A stretch of 64,000 nt of DNA from Aurelia coerulea (GCA_039566865.1 CM076943.1:34294663-34358662); one strand, 5' to 3'. Positions 12,716 to 23,237 are shown, counted from the stretch's first letter. A program made the numbers and translations. The notes: a model not told the origin generated them from the sequence alone.

Positions 12716-13239
12716 AGCATAAAAACGAGGTATATCTCAAATTCACAAATCAGAGGCATTTCAATGTTAGGTGAAAGAAATGTCCAATTGTAAATTCCAT
12801 AATCGGAGTCACTAGTAATAAAAATTCTCATAGCTCACCAAGTTTCTACAAGCTTCACTTGTATCCTAAACTGTGTACCTTAAAATTGAAATGACTTGAT
12901 TGACACTTCATAACTCTCGCAACAGAAAATATGAGTCTTTGTGCGAAATCTATCATAAATAAATGCCATGGCCCCCCCCCCCCACTGGATCCGCGCCTGG
13001 TGTGGCATGACAACATGCAAGCAGTGGACTGCTTAGTGGAACCGTGGACTGTTTGAATGGAATCATTGAATCTTATCAGTTAGAGCCGAGATGGGGTATG
13101 AAAAACTTTCAATTATTTTGAAGGGGTATATGAAACATTTTAGTGAAAAGTTAGTAGGGGTTTGAAATTTTAATAAGGATTCTGCAAATACAAGTGTAGC
13201 ACATACTTAATGACCACTCCCTAAAAAAGGTTTTTCCAG

Positions 13240-13354
13240 CATTCTAAAGGGCGTGGCCTTCAAAAATGTTCCGGGGGCAAGCCCCAATCCCCCATTTCCA
13301 CTCGCTTCGTTCGCAACTTGTCCCCCCCCAAACAGGACCCTGGCTACGCCACTG
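13240..13354 (+). mobile_element. hAT-like 3' terminus remnant
   Basis: The stretch ends CCTGGCTACGCCACTG, a common terminal sequence of animal hAT MITEs. A 'CCGGGGGCAAGCCCC' hairpin lies just inside it. A possible partner end (CCTGTAGCGTACCCAGGGG near 10142) lies left of the TAA element, but the two are too diverged for me to pair with confidence. Confidence 0.4.
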
Positions 13355-13702
13355 TCCATGGCAAAGGGTGGTTTAAAAAGATATGAGATACAGTTTTGAA
13401 AAAAAACTGATTCTCCTTCACGCTCATACAGCTTTCCCGGGTCGGTTCACTAACCCCAAAGTTAAGCAGCTTGCCCACCTATTCTATTATTGGCGCCCTT
13501 TTTGTTGCTTTTCCCAATGGGTTTAATACTGCCCATATCAACAGGAAGGAATGATGATTGAAGCCAGGTACATTGCTGACTCTAATTGAACATATTGGCT
13601 ATAAATAGAAGGCATGAATGGATATTGCTTGAGTCAGCAAGTCAGAATGTCGATGTTTATTGCATGCATTTCTAATCTTCGACTAACAAGTAGATTCCTG
13701 CG
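13355..13702. other. No gene or element seen
   Basis: About 350 bp of unremarkable AT-rich sequence between two hAT-type termini. No open frame, repeat or RNA signature is visible. Confidence 0.5.
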
Positions 13703-14306
13703 CAGTGGCGTCGTGGGAGCATGATTTTAGGGGGGGCCAAGGGTCAGAATTTTCCGACAAAGAGACATTTTTCCGACAAAAATTAAGCAGGAATATAACG
13801 TAGAAAAAGTGGCAAAATGTCTCAGAACTTTTATAAAAGATTCTTGTTGGAGATGAAGCTGTTGTCGAGACGTGATTGGTGTTGGAGGTGAGGCTGAAGC
13901 TAGATGCGGAAGGAGGGAGGAAAATTAGGGGTCTGGGGGCTTGCCCCCGGGAAAATTTTCAGTGACCACGCCCTTTAGATCGTTGCAAAACGCCCCTATT
14001 TTAAAGAATCTACTATTTGTTTTTCATGGGAAATTTCGAAAAAAGGACCTCAAAAGCACTGAAAAATAGATCGTTTTCAAATTTTAGATAACAACGTGAT
14101 AGCTTGATATAAATCTTCATTTCTATAAGCATCCGTTTACAGAAACTGAAAGTAATCCCATCTTAGTAATCATTTCTTCACTTGTGCAAATTCTGAATGA
14201 CATTTTTTAAGTATGAAACGTGCAAAATAAATTGTAAATTTATCGTTTTTAGTCACTAAAATGTAGGTAAAACGACCAAATTTTCGGGGAAAAAGTCCAA
14301 GAATGC
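13703..14306 (+). mobile_element. 5' part of a hAT non-autonomous element, interrupted
   Basis: It starts CAGTGGCGTCGTGGG and follows the intact copy at 30332-31428 closely up to AAGTCCAAGAATG, where the Tc1-like terminus begins. The 3' half of the hAT is absent downstream. Its internal part (from 13992) is the beginning of the duplicated unit A. Confidence 0.75.
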
Positions 14307-14308
14307 TA

Positions 14309-14560
14309 CAGTACACGCCATAAGTAACTTAACGCTGTTTTCGTACGAAATCGCCAATTCGATTTCGTGCGATTTCGAAAGATTTCGTGCGACATTCACA
14401 TTTGCGAAAATCGCTTGCAAAACAGACAGCATGTCGAATTCGAATTCGTATACGAAAAAATTAAGCTTTTACGAAACAACTCTTTCGAAAACGATTCGTT
14501 GGCGAAAACCGTTAATGCGTGGGCAACAAAAGGGGATTAGATTTGCGATTTCGTACGATA
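14309..14560 (+). repeat. Tc1/mariner-type terminal region with TTTCG/CGAAA-rich subterminus
   Basis: A TA dinucleotide at 14307-14308 is followed by CAGTACACGCCATAAG, a typical CAGT-start Tc1 terminus. The next ~240 bp are packed with TTTCG and CGAAA words on both strands, as expected of subterminal protein-binding repeats. The same region occurs at 33405 (direct). It also occurs inverted ending near 26248, but there the outer ~48 bp, including the CAGT tip, are missing. No partner terminus was found on the far side of the BEN gene. Confidence 0.65.
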
Positions 14561-14648
14561 TCGCTGTCGAAAAGGCTATTATTGCGATCTTACACGTGGC
14601 ATAAACAAGCAGTCGTCGAGAGGTATCATTTTTATAGTTGTCAACGAA

Positions 14649-14909
14649 ATGGGCAGGCTAAACTTTTACGGGAGAACACGGTTAATAAATCTGCGCAAAA
14701 GCAAGCCAGGCATTTCAATTCAAGATCTGCGTAAACGCCTTGAAGAGGAAGATGGAATCAAAATTAGCAGACAAAGCGTCGCAGCGTTTTTAAAAAGGTA
14801 CGACGAAACGGGGATGATCGCAGACCGACACAGAAAAGGGAGAGTTCCCAAGCTAAAACCAGAACATTTCGATTTCATCGATGCCAAAATGGAGGAGAAC
14901 AATAAATAA
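14649..14909 (+). pseudogene. Tc1-like transposase N-terminal fragment, 86 aa
   Basis: Residues 1-85 are identical to the N-terminus of the complete transposase encoded at 25955-23253, then the frame ends at once (MEENNK stop). The fragment holds the first helix-turn-helix (SIQDLRKRL...SRQSVAAFLKRY) and the GRP-like basic linker HRKGRVPKLKP. It lacks the second helix-turn-helix and the whole DDE catalytic domain. The truncation is a deletion joint at 14903 relative to the inverted copy. If expressed it would be a DNA-binding-only product. An identical-length copy lies at 33745-34005. Confidence 0.85.
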
Positions 14910-15231
14910 ATGAATTAATTCCTTTCATGATCACAACTGAAAACGTCGTCCTTTACTTTGTAGAAAAGCAATAGAAAATAAACTACCAACGCAGGATCGC
15001 GCAGGATGAAAAGCTTGCCAGCGGGACCTGTGCTTTTGTTGTTGCTTGAAAAATAATTGGATACAACATCGATTTTTTCCCTTCAGAAATGGTAGTACCA
15101 GAATTCAATCGTCTTTCTCCACTTTTAACAAGGAAACAATGTACATTTGAAATTGCGTAGGTGTAGCGTCAACACTAGGAATGATGCTGCAGAGAATACA
15201 AAGGGACAAATTAGAGTAATCACTTTTCATT

Positions 15232-15402
15232 GGGGAGTTAAGATACGGTTTGTACGAGGAAACTTATGGGTCCCCCCTTGCCGTAGGTCAATGCTCATGC
15301 GCCCGGCAGAGTTCCAGCCCAAAACGCTACTGCGCATGAGCTTTAACCCACTGCACGGGGGGACACATCCGCTTCCTCGGTTAAACCGTATCTCGTCTCC
15401 CC
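15232..15402. mobile_element. 171-bp foldback MITE
   Basis: The two halves are imperfect inverted complements over about 70 bp each. The outer ends read GGGGAG and CTCCCC, each arm contains GATACGGTTT, and the arms meet near GCTCATGCGC / GCGCATGAGC. It sits inside the sequence that replaces the transposase's deleted portion. The same element is at 34337-34507. Confidence 0.7.
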
Positions 15403-15873
15403 TTCCGCAACAAATGTTTCATGAAATCACGAGATGTTTTTTAGAGCACCATTGTGATCGAATGATCTTGTTAAAATGAAGTACAATCGTTCTTCATTTG
15501 CAAAAAGGTATTCCAATCCTAATCTTGAGGGAAGGCAAAACATCTGGCTATTAGCCCGTTAGAAATAAATTTTGCCAACGATGTCTGGTCTATTAAGTAC
15601 TGCGAAGGGCCGTCTGTGGAAACATGTGAAATATTACGCGATTTGATATGACATTGATCGTGAATTACCATTGACCTCCTTCCTTAAACCATTGACCTCA
15701 CGGAAAATTCAATTCAGTACTCAAATATAAAAAAGTAGTGATCAAAAGATTATGTTTTCTGGTTTAAAAGTTTACTTTACTCATCCTCCCAAAATGTAAC
15801 AAGATTCAGATATAACACAACGTATATCACCTAAACAGCAAAAATTCACAACGCAACAAAATAAAGAGCTATT

Positions 15874-16308
15874 TCAAGAATCGTTTTTCTTTGTTTTCAA
15901 TTTGGTTTTACCGTCTGAGATGGCTTTGTTGATGCACTTTACGCATTCGTCCCATTGTTTTGCATCATCAGTTCCCCTCTGCGGCCACATTGTGAGACAT
16001 GTTTTTTTCACCCAGTCCATTACACTAGGGTCAAGACGTTCTTTTTGAACACCGAAGCTTCTTGTGCCCCTAACGTTGCAGTTTTCAAGCTCATTAAAAT
16101 GAAAGATTTGGAAAACAAGCTGCTTAGCAAAGTTGCCTTGTGGTCTACTTTTTTGGCGAATTTCTTGTAAATGGGAAGCCATGTTTATCACTTTCTTTAC
16201 TCTTTCTGGTGTCTGACTTTCAAAGAATTGTTGCGAAGGAGCAAAACTTATTCTTTCTGTATACGTACCAGGAAGGGAAGAGGGCAGGGGGTTGGCATCA
16301 TATGGCAT
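15874..16308 (-). pseudogene. BEN-domain C-terminal exon, inverted copy
   Basis: The 144-codon frame matches the last 144 residues of the plus-strand BEN protein at all but 4 positions. It contains the BEN core: FAKQLVFQIFHFNELENCNV, an LDPSVMDWVKK helix, and a terminal W-x2-CVKCINKAI segment. The frame begins at an internal Met, and upstream (16310-16400) the match falls off sharply and is then cut by a MITE at 16401. It is therefore a 3' exon without its gene body. It lies convergent to the truncated transposase fragment upstream, as in the complete A' arrangement. Confidence 0.8.
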
Positions 16309-16400
16309 CTCGACCTGAGGGGGAATTATTGGCTAGGCTTTGTGAAGCCTTGGGTCAGGTTTCGGGGCGTCATGATTAAGGTCTATGTAGAAGATAGCTA

Positions 16401-16734
16401 CACTCATTTTTGTGTAAGAAACCGCTTATAAGAAACGGTAAGCTCAGTTTTCAAAAGTTAAGAAACAACCCTACCTGAATTGAAAAAGCTAACATACTTT
16501 TGTAATTTACAATTTTAATTTTCCTGTCGCACTCACAAACGTTTTGAAACTGTACAGTTATATTATTTATTTGTTTTCATATCTTACTAAGTCTTTAGAC
16601 AAAACAAAATTAACTCTGCACTTCCTGCATTAGAAATAAAAGAAACACATAAGAAACTTTTGGTAGCAAAATCGTCCAAAAATTTAAGAAACTGGCTACC
16701 AGCACCGCATCTTAGTTTCTGATAAACATGAGTG
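16401..16734. mobile_element. Mariner-type MITE (CACTCATTTTT family)
   Basis: TA dinucleotides flank both ends (16399-16400, 16735-16736). The termini read CACTCATTTTTGTGTAAGAA and its degenerate inverse ending CATGAGTG. The inside repeats the phrase 'TTTCTTA/TAAGAAA'. The element interrupts the degenerating minus-strand BEN copy. The same insertion is at 35505-35850. Other family members are at 18889 and 57726. Confidence 0.75.
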
Positions 16735-17327
16735 TATATCTATTTTATAGACAGATATATCTTATGCAGGAGATATATTATTCAATAAAACCACAAATAA
16801 AAAAACAGTGACATGCATATGAGAAACTTCAATGCAGGGCTCTTTCAATTGAATTACAACTAGAATTACAAATAGTCACATACATAAGGATGTATTTGAA
16901 ATATGTATTTGATCTTGAACACAAGTGCCAAAGTATGTAGTCAGCCTGCAACGTTCTGCCACTCCTAATGTCTACGTAAGTGATAAAGGATGAATATGAC
17001 AACGAGCTACAAAACTTGGCAGAGTGCAATGACCAAGCCAAAGAAAAGAAAAGCTGAAAAGATGAAGGCACGATGAAAGAGAAAGGCTAGTCTAATTAAA
17101 TCCTGGCATTTTAGTTTAATTAACAGAGAAATTTATAGAAATTTATGTTTATCGCGATGAAAGAGGGCAGGTAAAATGACAAAGACACAAAACGATTTCA
17201 GAACGATGAGATCATGAATTTACCATAGAGCCTAACCCAGCCTAACCAACGATCAAACGATTTTATGTGTACTGTATTGAGAAACAGAGGAGTTTTCGCA
17301 TTTAACTATTGCCACCAAGAGAATGGT

Positions 17328-17455
17328 GTCAATTTTCCCCATCAACATCAACAATATTTTGATCCTCAGTTTCACCTGATTCTTTCAAATACTTTTCATA
17401 TTGGGTTTGTATCGTATTTCGCATATTGTAAGACTGAGATAGCGCCACAAGATAA
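17328..17455 (-). pseudogene. Diverged remnant of BEN-gene central region
   Basis: The minus strand encodes a run aligned with the middle of the plus-strand BEN exon: YEKYLKESGETEDQNIVD here against YEQYVKESGETEDGNVVD there. It ends in a TGA soon after. It is clearly more diverged than the adjoining C-terminal exon at 15874-16308. So this minus-strand BEN copy is an old paralogue, only part of which still matches its partner closely. Confidence 0.7.
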
Positions 17456-17854
17456 AAAGATCCTAAAGATGGTCTTTTTGTGCAGCAAGTTTATTCCCCC
17501 GTTTATTCAGATAACTTTTCGTTTGACTTCCTAGTACCCTTAACACTAGCAAACACGAGGATGATGTAGCCCTACAATCTAATTTATATGGTTAGTGGTA
17601 TTCCAGCAGCCAGCAGGTTATTTGATGGGACCATTTTCATGGTTTCCAAGCTTAGGAATTGGATCCCCTGCGTATTGTTGCTCGTGGTAAATATGAGTAC
17701 GTTGGGCACATTGGGCATTTGATCGATGTTAACAGCCGTTTAACATTTTTTACATCGTTCACCAAATCATGTGACTATGACCAAATATATGACTAAATCT
17801 CATAACAACGTGTAACACCGGTTTGTCATCAGAGTGCCACTTGATGACGCAAAT

Positions 17855-18190
17855 TTAGTATGATGTATGCACGTTTTCGTGCAACAGGGGTTGAAGTATT
17901 TTCTCATATGAGATGACTCTTCCTAATAAGTTATGTTCCACAATGGTACAAAAGAGGCACGCGTAGGCTTCATTTCCTCCAGATACAGTTTCTAAGGATG
18001 ATGCCACTTTGCAAATGTGTTTAGGAAGTGACTGTCGGTCGTTGGGCTTTCCAAAAATATGTCCTTGACGTTTGTATTTCAGGGCGTTAGCTAAAAAGGC
18101 GGGCCAAGGTATGTCGCTTTTCATATTTACAAAAATTGCAAAACCAATCAAATGCAGATACACATGATTAGTTTCCGGCTTAACATACAT
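17855..18190 (-). CDS. 111-aa open frame, unknown, head-to-head with BEN gene
   Basis: It begins at a Met at 18190, 96 bp from the plus-strand BEN start at 18286, so the two frames diverge from one short shared interval. The product is rich in histidine, lysine and cysteine, with a C-x2-C-like ACLFC segment around residues 76-80. I do not recognise a domain. The frame is intact and identical in the second copy (37306-36971), but those copies are nearly identical over their whole length, so this is weak evidence of selection. It could be the 5' exon of the decayed minus-strand BEN paralogue. Moderate to low confidence that it is coding. Confidence 0.4.
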   Translation of the reverse strand: MYVKPETNHVYLHLIGFAIFVNMKSDIPWPAFLANALKYKRQGHIFGKPNDRQSLPKHICKVASSLETVSGGNEAYACLFCTIVEHNLLGRVISYEKILQPLLHENVHTSY

Positions 18191-18285
18191 TTAAGACAGA
18201 GCCATGCGTATGCCACCAGCAATACACTAAAGCAGTACGCTGATTGAAGAGTCTTAAACTACGAACCTGTGAACTGACAAAGAAT

Positions 18286-21200
18286 ATGGAGAGAAACTTT
18301 GAAGGAATCGGCGCTATAACAGATCAACCAATGGATATTTCAAACACGAATAATGCAACATCAGACCTTTCAGGTGAGTGTTACTATCTTTAACTGGATA
18401 ACTTATTCATCGATATAGCCTAGACTTGTCAGAAGTCTTTTTTGAATAGCGTAGTCCTACTCCGTAGTTCCCCATTACGCGACAGAAAAGAATTAATCGA
18501 AAGAGAGCAATATGCTTTTTCTCTGCCTTTCCTTTCTTCTCCGCCGTCAGTAAATGGGGCACTGTGGGTCCGAGACTTTCTGGAGAGGGATCATATTTGG
18601 CAGTAACAGTCTCATCTTTGCGAACAGTTTTTAGCTGGATTTTAAATTATTTTTGGTAAATTTATTATAATCCTTTGATCTCCAGGTTCCAACAATTCAA
18701 TTTCTCAATGGAAATTAAACGATAGAAGCCAAGCCTTGGATGAAATGACTGGAGTCTGGAGAGAAGCCGTTGTGAAAGCAGTTGACCATCAAGCTAGAGA
18801 ATACCGCTTACTGTTCGTTGGGATAAGAGTGAAGAAGTTCAAAAACATGCCTGTCCATGAAAGTATGAGATCGTTATTTTCATCCATACACTCATTTTTT
18901 TTATAAGAAACTAAGGTCCGGTGATGGTAGGCAGTTTCTTAAAATGTTTGGGCCATTTTTCCAGCAAAAGTTTCTTATGTGTTTCTTATATTTTCTATGC
19001 CAGAAGTGTAGCGTTAATTTTATTTTGTCTAAAGGGCTCCCAAATTACTTAGCAGGATCTCAAAACAAGTAAATAACATAATTCGCACTCAAGATATTGT
19101 CCAAACAGTTTCTCTGACTGTACACTGTCAAAACATTTTGAGTGCGATAAGAAAATAAAAATTGGACATTGCAAAAGTTTCTTAGCATTTCAAAATAGGT
19201 AGGGTTGTTTCTTAACTTTCGAAAAATTGAGCCTACTGTTTCTTATAAGCGGTTTCTTATAAAAAAATGAGTGTATTCTTTTTAAAAAGATGCAGTTTGA
19301 GACAGTACCGATAAGTAAAGGGAAATAAAAGATAGGTGTGAGTTATTCGCCATCCTCACACCAATCCAAGGAAGTCCAAGTAAGTCCTTGTGATGTAGCA
19401 TGTTGCCTAAATTTCGAAAATTTTGAAAATCTCAAACTCTAAAAGTGTCAATAAGTTTTACAAATTTTCGAAAATCTATAGAAAACTTTGAAGAAATTAG
19501 AGAGATCTTTAAAAATGCAAAAATCTCGCACGCTATTTGTGAAGTAATTTGCCGTCCTGAAACAATCTTGCATGAAAAAACTAACAGCAAGGGAAGGGAA
19601 CAGAAAAATTTACAGCAAGGTTTTAGACATATTATCTTTCAATTAATATCATACAGGAGACAAAGGAAAATAAAGTGAAATATACGCTGACGATTTCCTG
19701 GACTGAAACAAATAGTTGCTCGAATAATTTTTCCCCGTATACTAGAGTTTCTTAACTTCTTAGTGATCTTAGTAGAGAAGAATTTCTTATAAAGAGTTTC
19801 TTATGTAAAAATACACACTTTTTAAAAAGAAACTTGGATCAGCCCATAGTATTAGAAGTTTCTTAATTTCACACGGAAATTTTGGCTTTCGAATGCAAAA
19901 AGTTCCTCAAGTTTTTTAATCTTTTGAGGCATTAATTATGATGAAGATTTTGACATTTAAAGCATTAGATGGGAAGCCAACATTTTCGTTCATCAAAATT
20001 TATCAAAACAAAGGACCAAGAACATATGTGCCGCTATATTTAACATAAGCATCGAAAAGTTTCTTAGTTTAAACTAGAGTTTCTTAAAATTTCCGCCATC
20101 CTGGCACTAGTTTCGTATAAGCCAGTTTCTTGTGGAAACTTGCACTTGTAATTTGAGTCGATATCAAAACTCATTATTATATGGCGTTTGAAAATACGGC
20201 TCCTTCGACCGACAACGGAGCAATTTGATTGGTTCTTGATCGATCCCCAAAAGCCATATTTTCAAAGCCGTACTGGACCGGGTGTTGAAACTCAACAGCA
20301 AGGGAGGCCAAAGTTTAGCTTGTTCCTCGAAGACTACTTTGTTGTAAGCTTTGAAGACGAATTTGCAACCATACACGAAGAAAATGCCAATGTACCGGGT
20401 GTCCCAAAAAAGTACTCCTGTTTAAAAAATCATCAAAGATTGATTATCGAACCTTTGAAAAAACTTCCAAAACTTTCTTTTTGAGTCGTTTTTTCAAAGA
20501 ACCAAAAATATTCATAGATAATAAAATGTTTGCTTTTGATACGGCAAGGTAGAAAAATCACACGTTGAAAAACCATATTTTGAGCAATAGTGTTTAAGCA
20601 AAATACTCAATCTTTCCTTAGAGTCAAAATTTCAGATTTTTTATCATCATTGAAGGCTCTAACGATAGTGAATATTTCTTTCTGTCATTTATAACCAAGC
20701 TAGAAGCTTTACATCCACAAAGAAATTGAAATGGCAATCATCGATGCTTTTTCATAGTATGATTCAAAACCAGGTAGCCCTAAATAGAGTTCATTTTGCT
20801 AATTTCTAAACCAAATACAAGATCAGCTATATCTTGGAAAATAATTTGGTCCTTGATTTACTCTACTTCCCAAAAAAATAAAATTGAAGATCGGTAATCG
20901 AATTTTAGTGATTTTTCAAAAGGGATTACTCTTTTTGGGACACCCAGTAGTTAACGTCGAAACGACCAACGACAGTGATGCACAGGATCAAAAGTACAAT
21001 AGAAAAGTAAATAATGTAAACAAAGGTATCAAAAGGTTCTGCGATATAATAAAGCCTTTATTAAACGATTACTCGATCTGGCTGGAAAATAGTTGGACCT
21101 CGTTGCTTGTACGAACCTTACTGCGTTCGGTCCGTAGCTGAAGCTGCTGTCCAAATATTTTCAAGCATTCAACTCGTAATTGTTTAATAACCGCATAGTA

Positions 21201-22933
21201 CAAACTTAAGTGTGCGTACGTTTTGATGATCTGACTTTTTCCCAACAACATTTCGGAGCCTAGTGACAATGAATTGAATTGTACATATCTTTTTTGCAGG
21301 CAAAATAAGACCTGTTATAGGAGAGCGGATGATGGAAAGCAGAAAAGCATTGGCGGTCAGGAGGGATGAACTAATCAAATTAATGCGGGACGACTGCATA
21401 ATAACTAAGAATCAAAATCAGTATGAAGTAATAATTAACGATCCCTACAATTGCCTAATTGTTGCAAATTTGATTGACTCAGAAACAGAGGAAGAACTGC
21501 GATACGAAGACATAAAAAGTGTCGTTGGTCAGAAAAATAAAATTCTAGAGGCATGCAAGAAGGTAGCCGACAAAAGATGGACCGCTTCTAACGACAGTGA
21601 AGAAAGTCCATCGAAAATACTCAAGGGCGAAAATTCCAAGTCACAGGCTCCACAGACAACTTCTCTAGTTGCGAATAAGGACACTAGGAATTCCAATGAA
21701 AAGCTACCCAAAGACCCTTGCATCAAGATTTGCACCGTAAAGTCAAACGTCGCTTCGGCTGGGGATGCCGTTCCAAACGAACAATGCCAACGAGATTTTA
21801 ACAGTTATCTTGTGACGCTATCTGACAACGAGCAAAGCACGATACAAAAACGATACGAACAGTATGTGAAAGAATCAGGGGAAACTGAGGATGGAAATGT
21901 TGTTGATACCGTTTCTATTGAGGACGATACCCCAAATGGCACCTCGAATGAAAGGGAAAATGTTGATTCTCTTGAATTGGGAGAAGATATGAAATCATTG
22001 CGAGAGGCCAATAGAAAGCTGTGTGAAAAAGTTGACAACTTAGCGTCACAACAAAGTCAGCTAAACGAAAATTTTGAAATTTTAAGGGGCATGGTAGGGG
22101 ATGTGCTGGTTGCTGTTGTAGGGGAGTTGAACAAGATAGAAGGTGGTGGCTTTGCAGCTGCCATTAACAACACGAGAAAGAAAGTAATCCGTATAGAAAA
22201 GTTGATCAAGGAAGCAGAGAATGCTAAGGCACAGGCAGATAGCAGTGTACTTGCCTTCCCCATTGAGGAACCTACCAACGAAGATGCGTTTGATACGATT
22301 ACTCCTCTGGCAAGGTATCTGGTACCAAGCTCACCTTCAGATGGCCCTGCATCAATTTATAACACACAAGCAAACACGGGGAACCAGCAAGATTTCTCCA
22401 GGTCTTCGCCAGAAGAAGCAGTTCCGACCTCAGTCATGGCGCCGCGAAACCTCACCCAAGGCTTCACAACTATATCAGTAATTCCCCCTCATGTCGAGAT
22501 GCCATATGATGCCAACCCCCTGCCTTCTTCCCTTCCTGGTGCGTATACAGAAAGAATAAGTTTTGCTCCTTCGCAACAATTCTTTGAAAGTCAGACACCA
22601 GAAAGAGTAAAGAAAGTGATAAACACGGCTTCCCATTTGCAAGAAATTCGCCAAAAAAGTAGATCACAAGGCAACTTTGCTAAGCAGCTTGTTTTCCAAA
22701 TCTTTCACTTTAATGAGCTTGAAAACTGCAACGTTAGGGGCACAAGAAGCTGCGGTGTTCAAAAAGAACGTCTTGACCCTAGTGTAATGGACTGGGTGAA
22801 AAAAACATGTCTCACAATGTGGCCGCAGAGGGGAACTGATGATGCAAAACAATGGGACGAATGCGTAAAGTGCATCAACAAAGCCATCTCAGACGGTAAA
22901 ACCAAATTGAAAACAAAGAAAAACGATTCTTGA
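18286..22933 (+). CDS. BEN-domain protein, three predicted exons, ~632 aa
   Basis: Predicted exons are 18286-18373 (Met start, donor CAG|GTGAGT), 18686-18862 (acceptor CTCCAG, donor GAAA|GTATGA) and 21300-22933 (acceptor TTTTTTGCAG). All junctions are phase 1 and the frame stays open throughout. The N-terminal ~90 residues include a WREAVVKAVDHQAREYRLLF helix. The middle is acidic and polar, with a probable coiled coil around LREANRKLCEKVDNLASQQS. The C-terminal ~100 residues form a BEN domain: NFAKQLVFQIFHFNELENCN, RLDPSVMDWVKK and WDECVKCINKAI. BEN domains bind DNA or chromatin and often occur with coiled coils in transcriptional repressors. The gene is convergent with the intact Tc1-like transposase, stops 320 bp apart, and both lie inside the repeat complex. 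Intron 2 holds MITEs and an interrupted candidate exon. Whether the gene belongs to the transposon or is trapped host sequence is undecided. Confidence 0.75.
18889..19273. mobile_element. Mariner-type MITE in BEN intron 2
   Basis: TA duplications at 18887-18888 and 19274-19275 bound termini CACTCATTTTTTTTATAAGA and the inverse ending AAAAAAATGAGTG. It lies 26 bp inside the predicted intron after BEN exon 2. The A'' copy of this MITE (from 38005) is cut at 38241. Confidence 0.8.
19276..20150 (+). other. BEN intron 2, TE-derived filler with one open frame
   Basis: About 19790-20150 is rich in TTTCTTA/TAAGAAA phrases like the CACTCATT MITE family, without clean ends. A frame at 19445-19678 encodes a charged segment (IENFEEIREIFKNAKISHAI) that could be a further exon. 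No convincing splice pair in phase with its neighbours was found. Confidence 0.4.
20158..21025 (+). pseudogene. Candidate extra BEN-gene exon split by a mariner MITE
   Basis: An open frame (about 20158-20394) encodes FSLFLEDYFVVSFEDEFATI and then stops inside the MITE at 20395-20947. Across the MITE the same frame resumes at 20950 (VETTNDSDAQDQKYNRKVNN) and reaches a donor-like AAAG|GTATC at 21025 in phase 1, the phase expected by the next BEN exon. The acidic, polar composition matches the neighbouring BEN exon. The acceptor is unclear: the only nearby AG gives phase 0. If this was an exon, the MITE has destroyed it. Splicing exon 2 directly to the last exon still keeps the frame. Confidence 0.5.
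20395..20947. mobile_element. Mariner-type MITE, 553 bp
   Basis: Termini CCGGGTGTCCCAAAAAAGTA and the inverse ending TTTTTGGGACACCCAG are flanked by TA on both sides (20393-20394, 20948-20949). The GGGTGTCCCAAAA end is characteristic of mariner-related MITEs. No transposase inside. Confidence 0.85.
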
Positions 22934-23237
22934 AATAGCTCTTTATTTTGTTGCGTTGTGAATTTTTGCTGTTTAGGTGATATACGTTGTGTTATATCTG
23001 AATCTTGTTACATTTTGGGAGGATGAGTAAAGTAAACTTTTAAACCAGAAAACATAATCTTTTGATCACTACTTTTTTATATTTGAGTACTGAATTGAAT
23101 TTTCCGTGAGGTCAATGGTTTAAGGAAGGAGGTCAATGGTAATTCACGATCGATGTCATATCAAATCGCGTAATATTTCACATGTTTCCACAGACGGCCC
23201 TTCGCAGTACTTAATAGACCAGACATCGTTGGCAAAA

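Larger units (their letters stand above)
10752..13221. mobile_element. 2.47-kb non-autonomous DNA transposon with 25-bp perfect TIRs
   Basis: The ends start GGGAGTGGTCATTAAGTATG and are exact inverted copies over 25 bp. A TAA trinucleotide sits directly outside both ends (10749-10751 and 13222-13224). A 3-bp TAA duplication and G-rich ends point to PIF/Harbinger, but a short AT duplication is weak evidence. Subterminal GGGGTATGAAA words recur near both ends. Inside are a 158-codon frame (10867-11343) and a nested hAT-like segment. No transposase is visible. Confidence 0.75.
13992..19125 (+). repeat. Duplicated unit A (first of two direct copies)
   Basis: Matches 31447-38241 base for base apart from rare substitutions, a 12-bp difference near 16600, an 8-bp difference near 15155 and two TE insertions in the other copy. 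It begins inside a hAT remnant. It carries a Tc1-like terminus, a truncated transposase exon, an inverted BEN C-terminal exon, a 111-codon minus-strand frame and the first two exons of the plus-strand BEN gene. It ends abruptly inside a MITE at 19125, where the other copy switches to BEL sequence. Parts of it also occur inverted in 22490-26562. Confidence 0.9.

Noticed and set aside
17265..17534. 89-codon plus-strand frame (also at 36381)
   Set aside because: Antisense of a decayed BEN segment on the minus strand; the minus reading has the homology.
20164..20376. 70-codon minus-strand frame
   Set aside because: Shadow of the candidate BEN exon on the plus strand.
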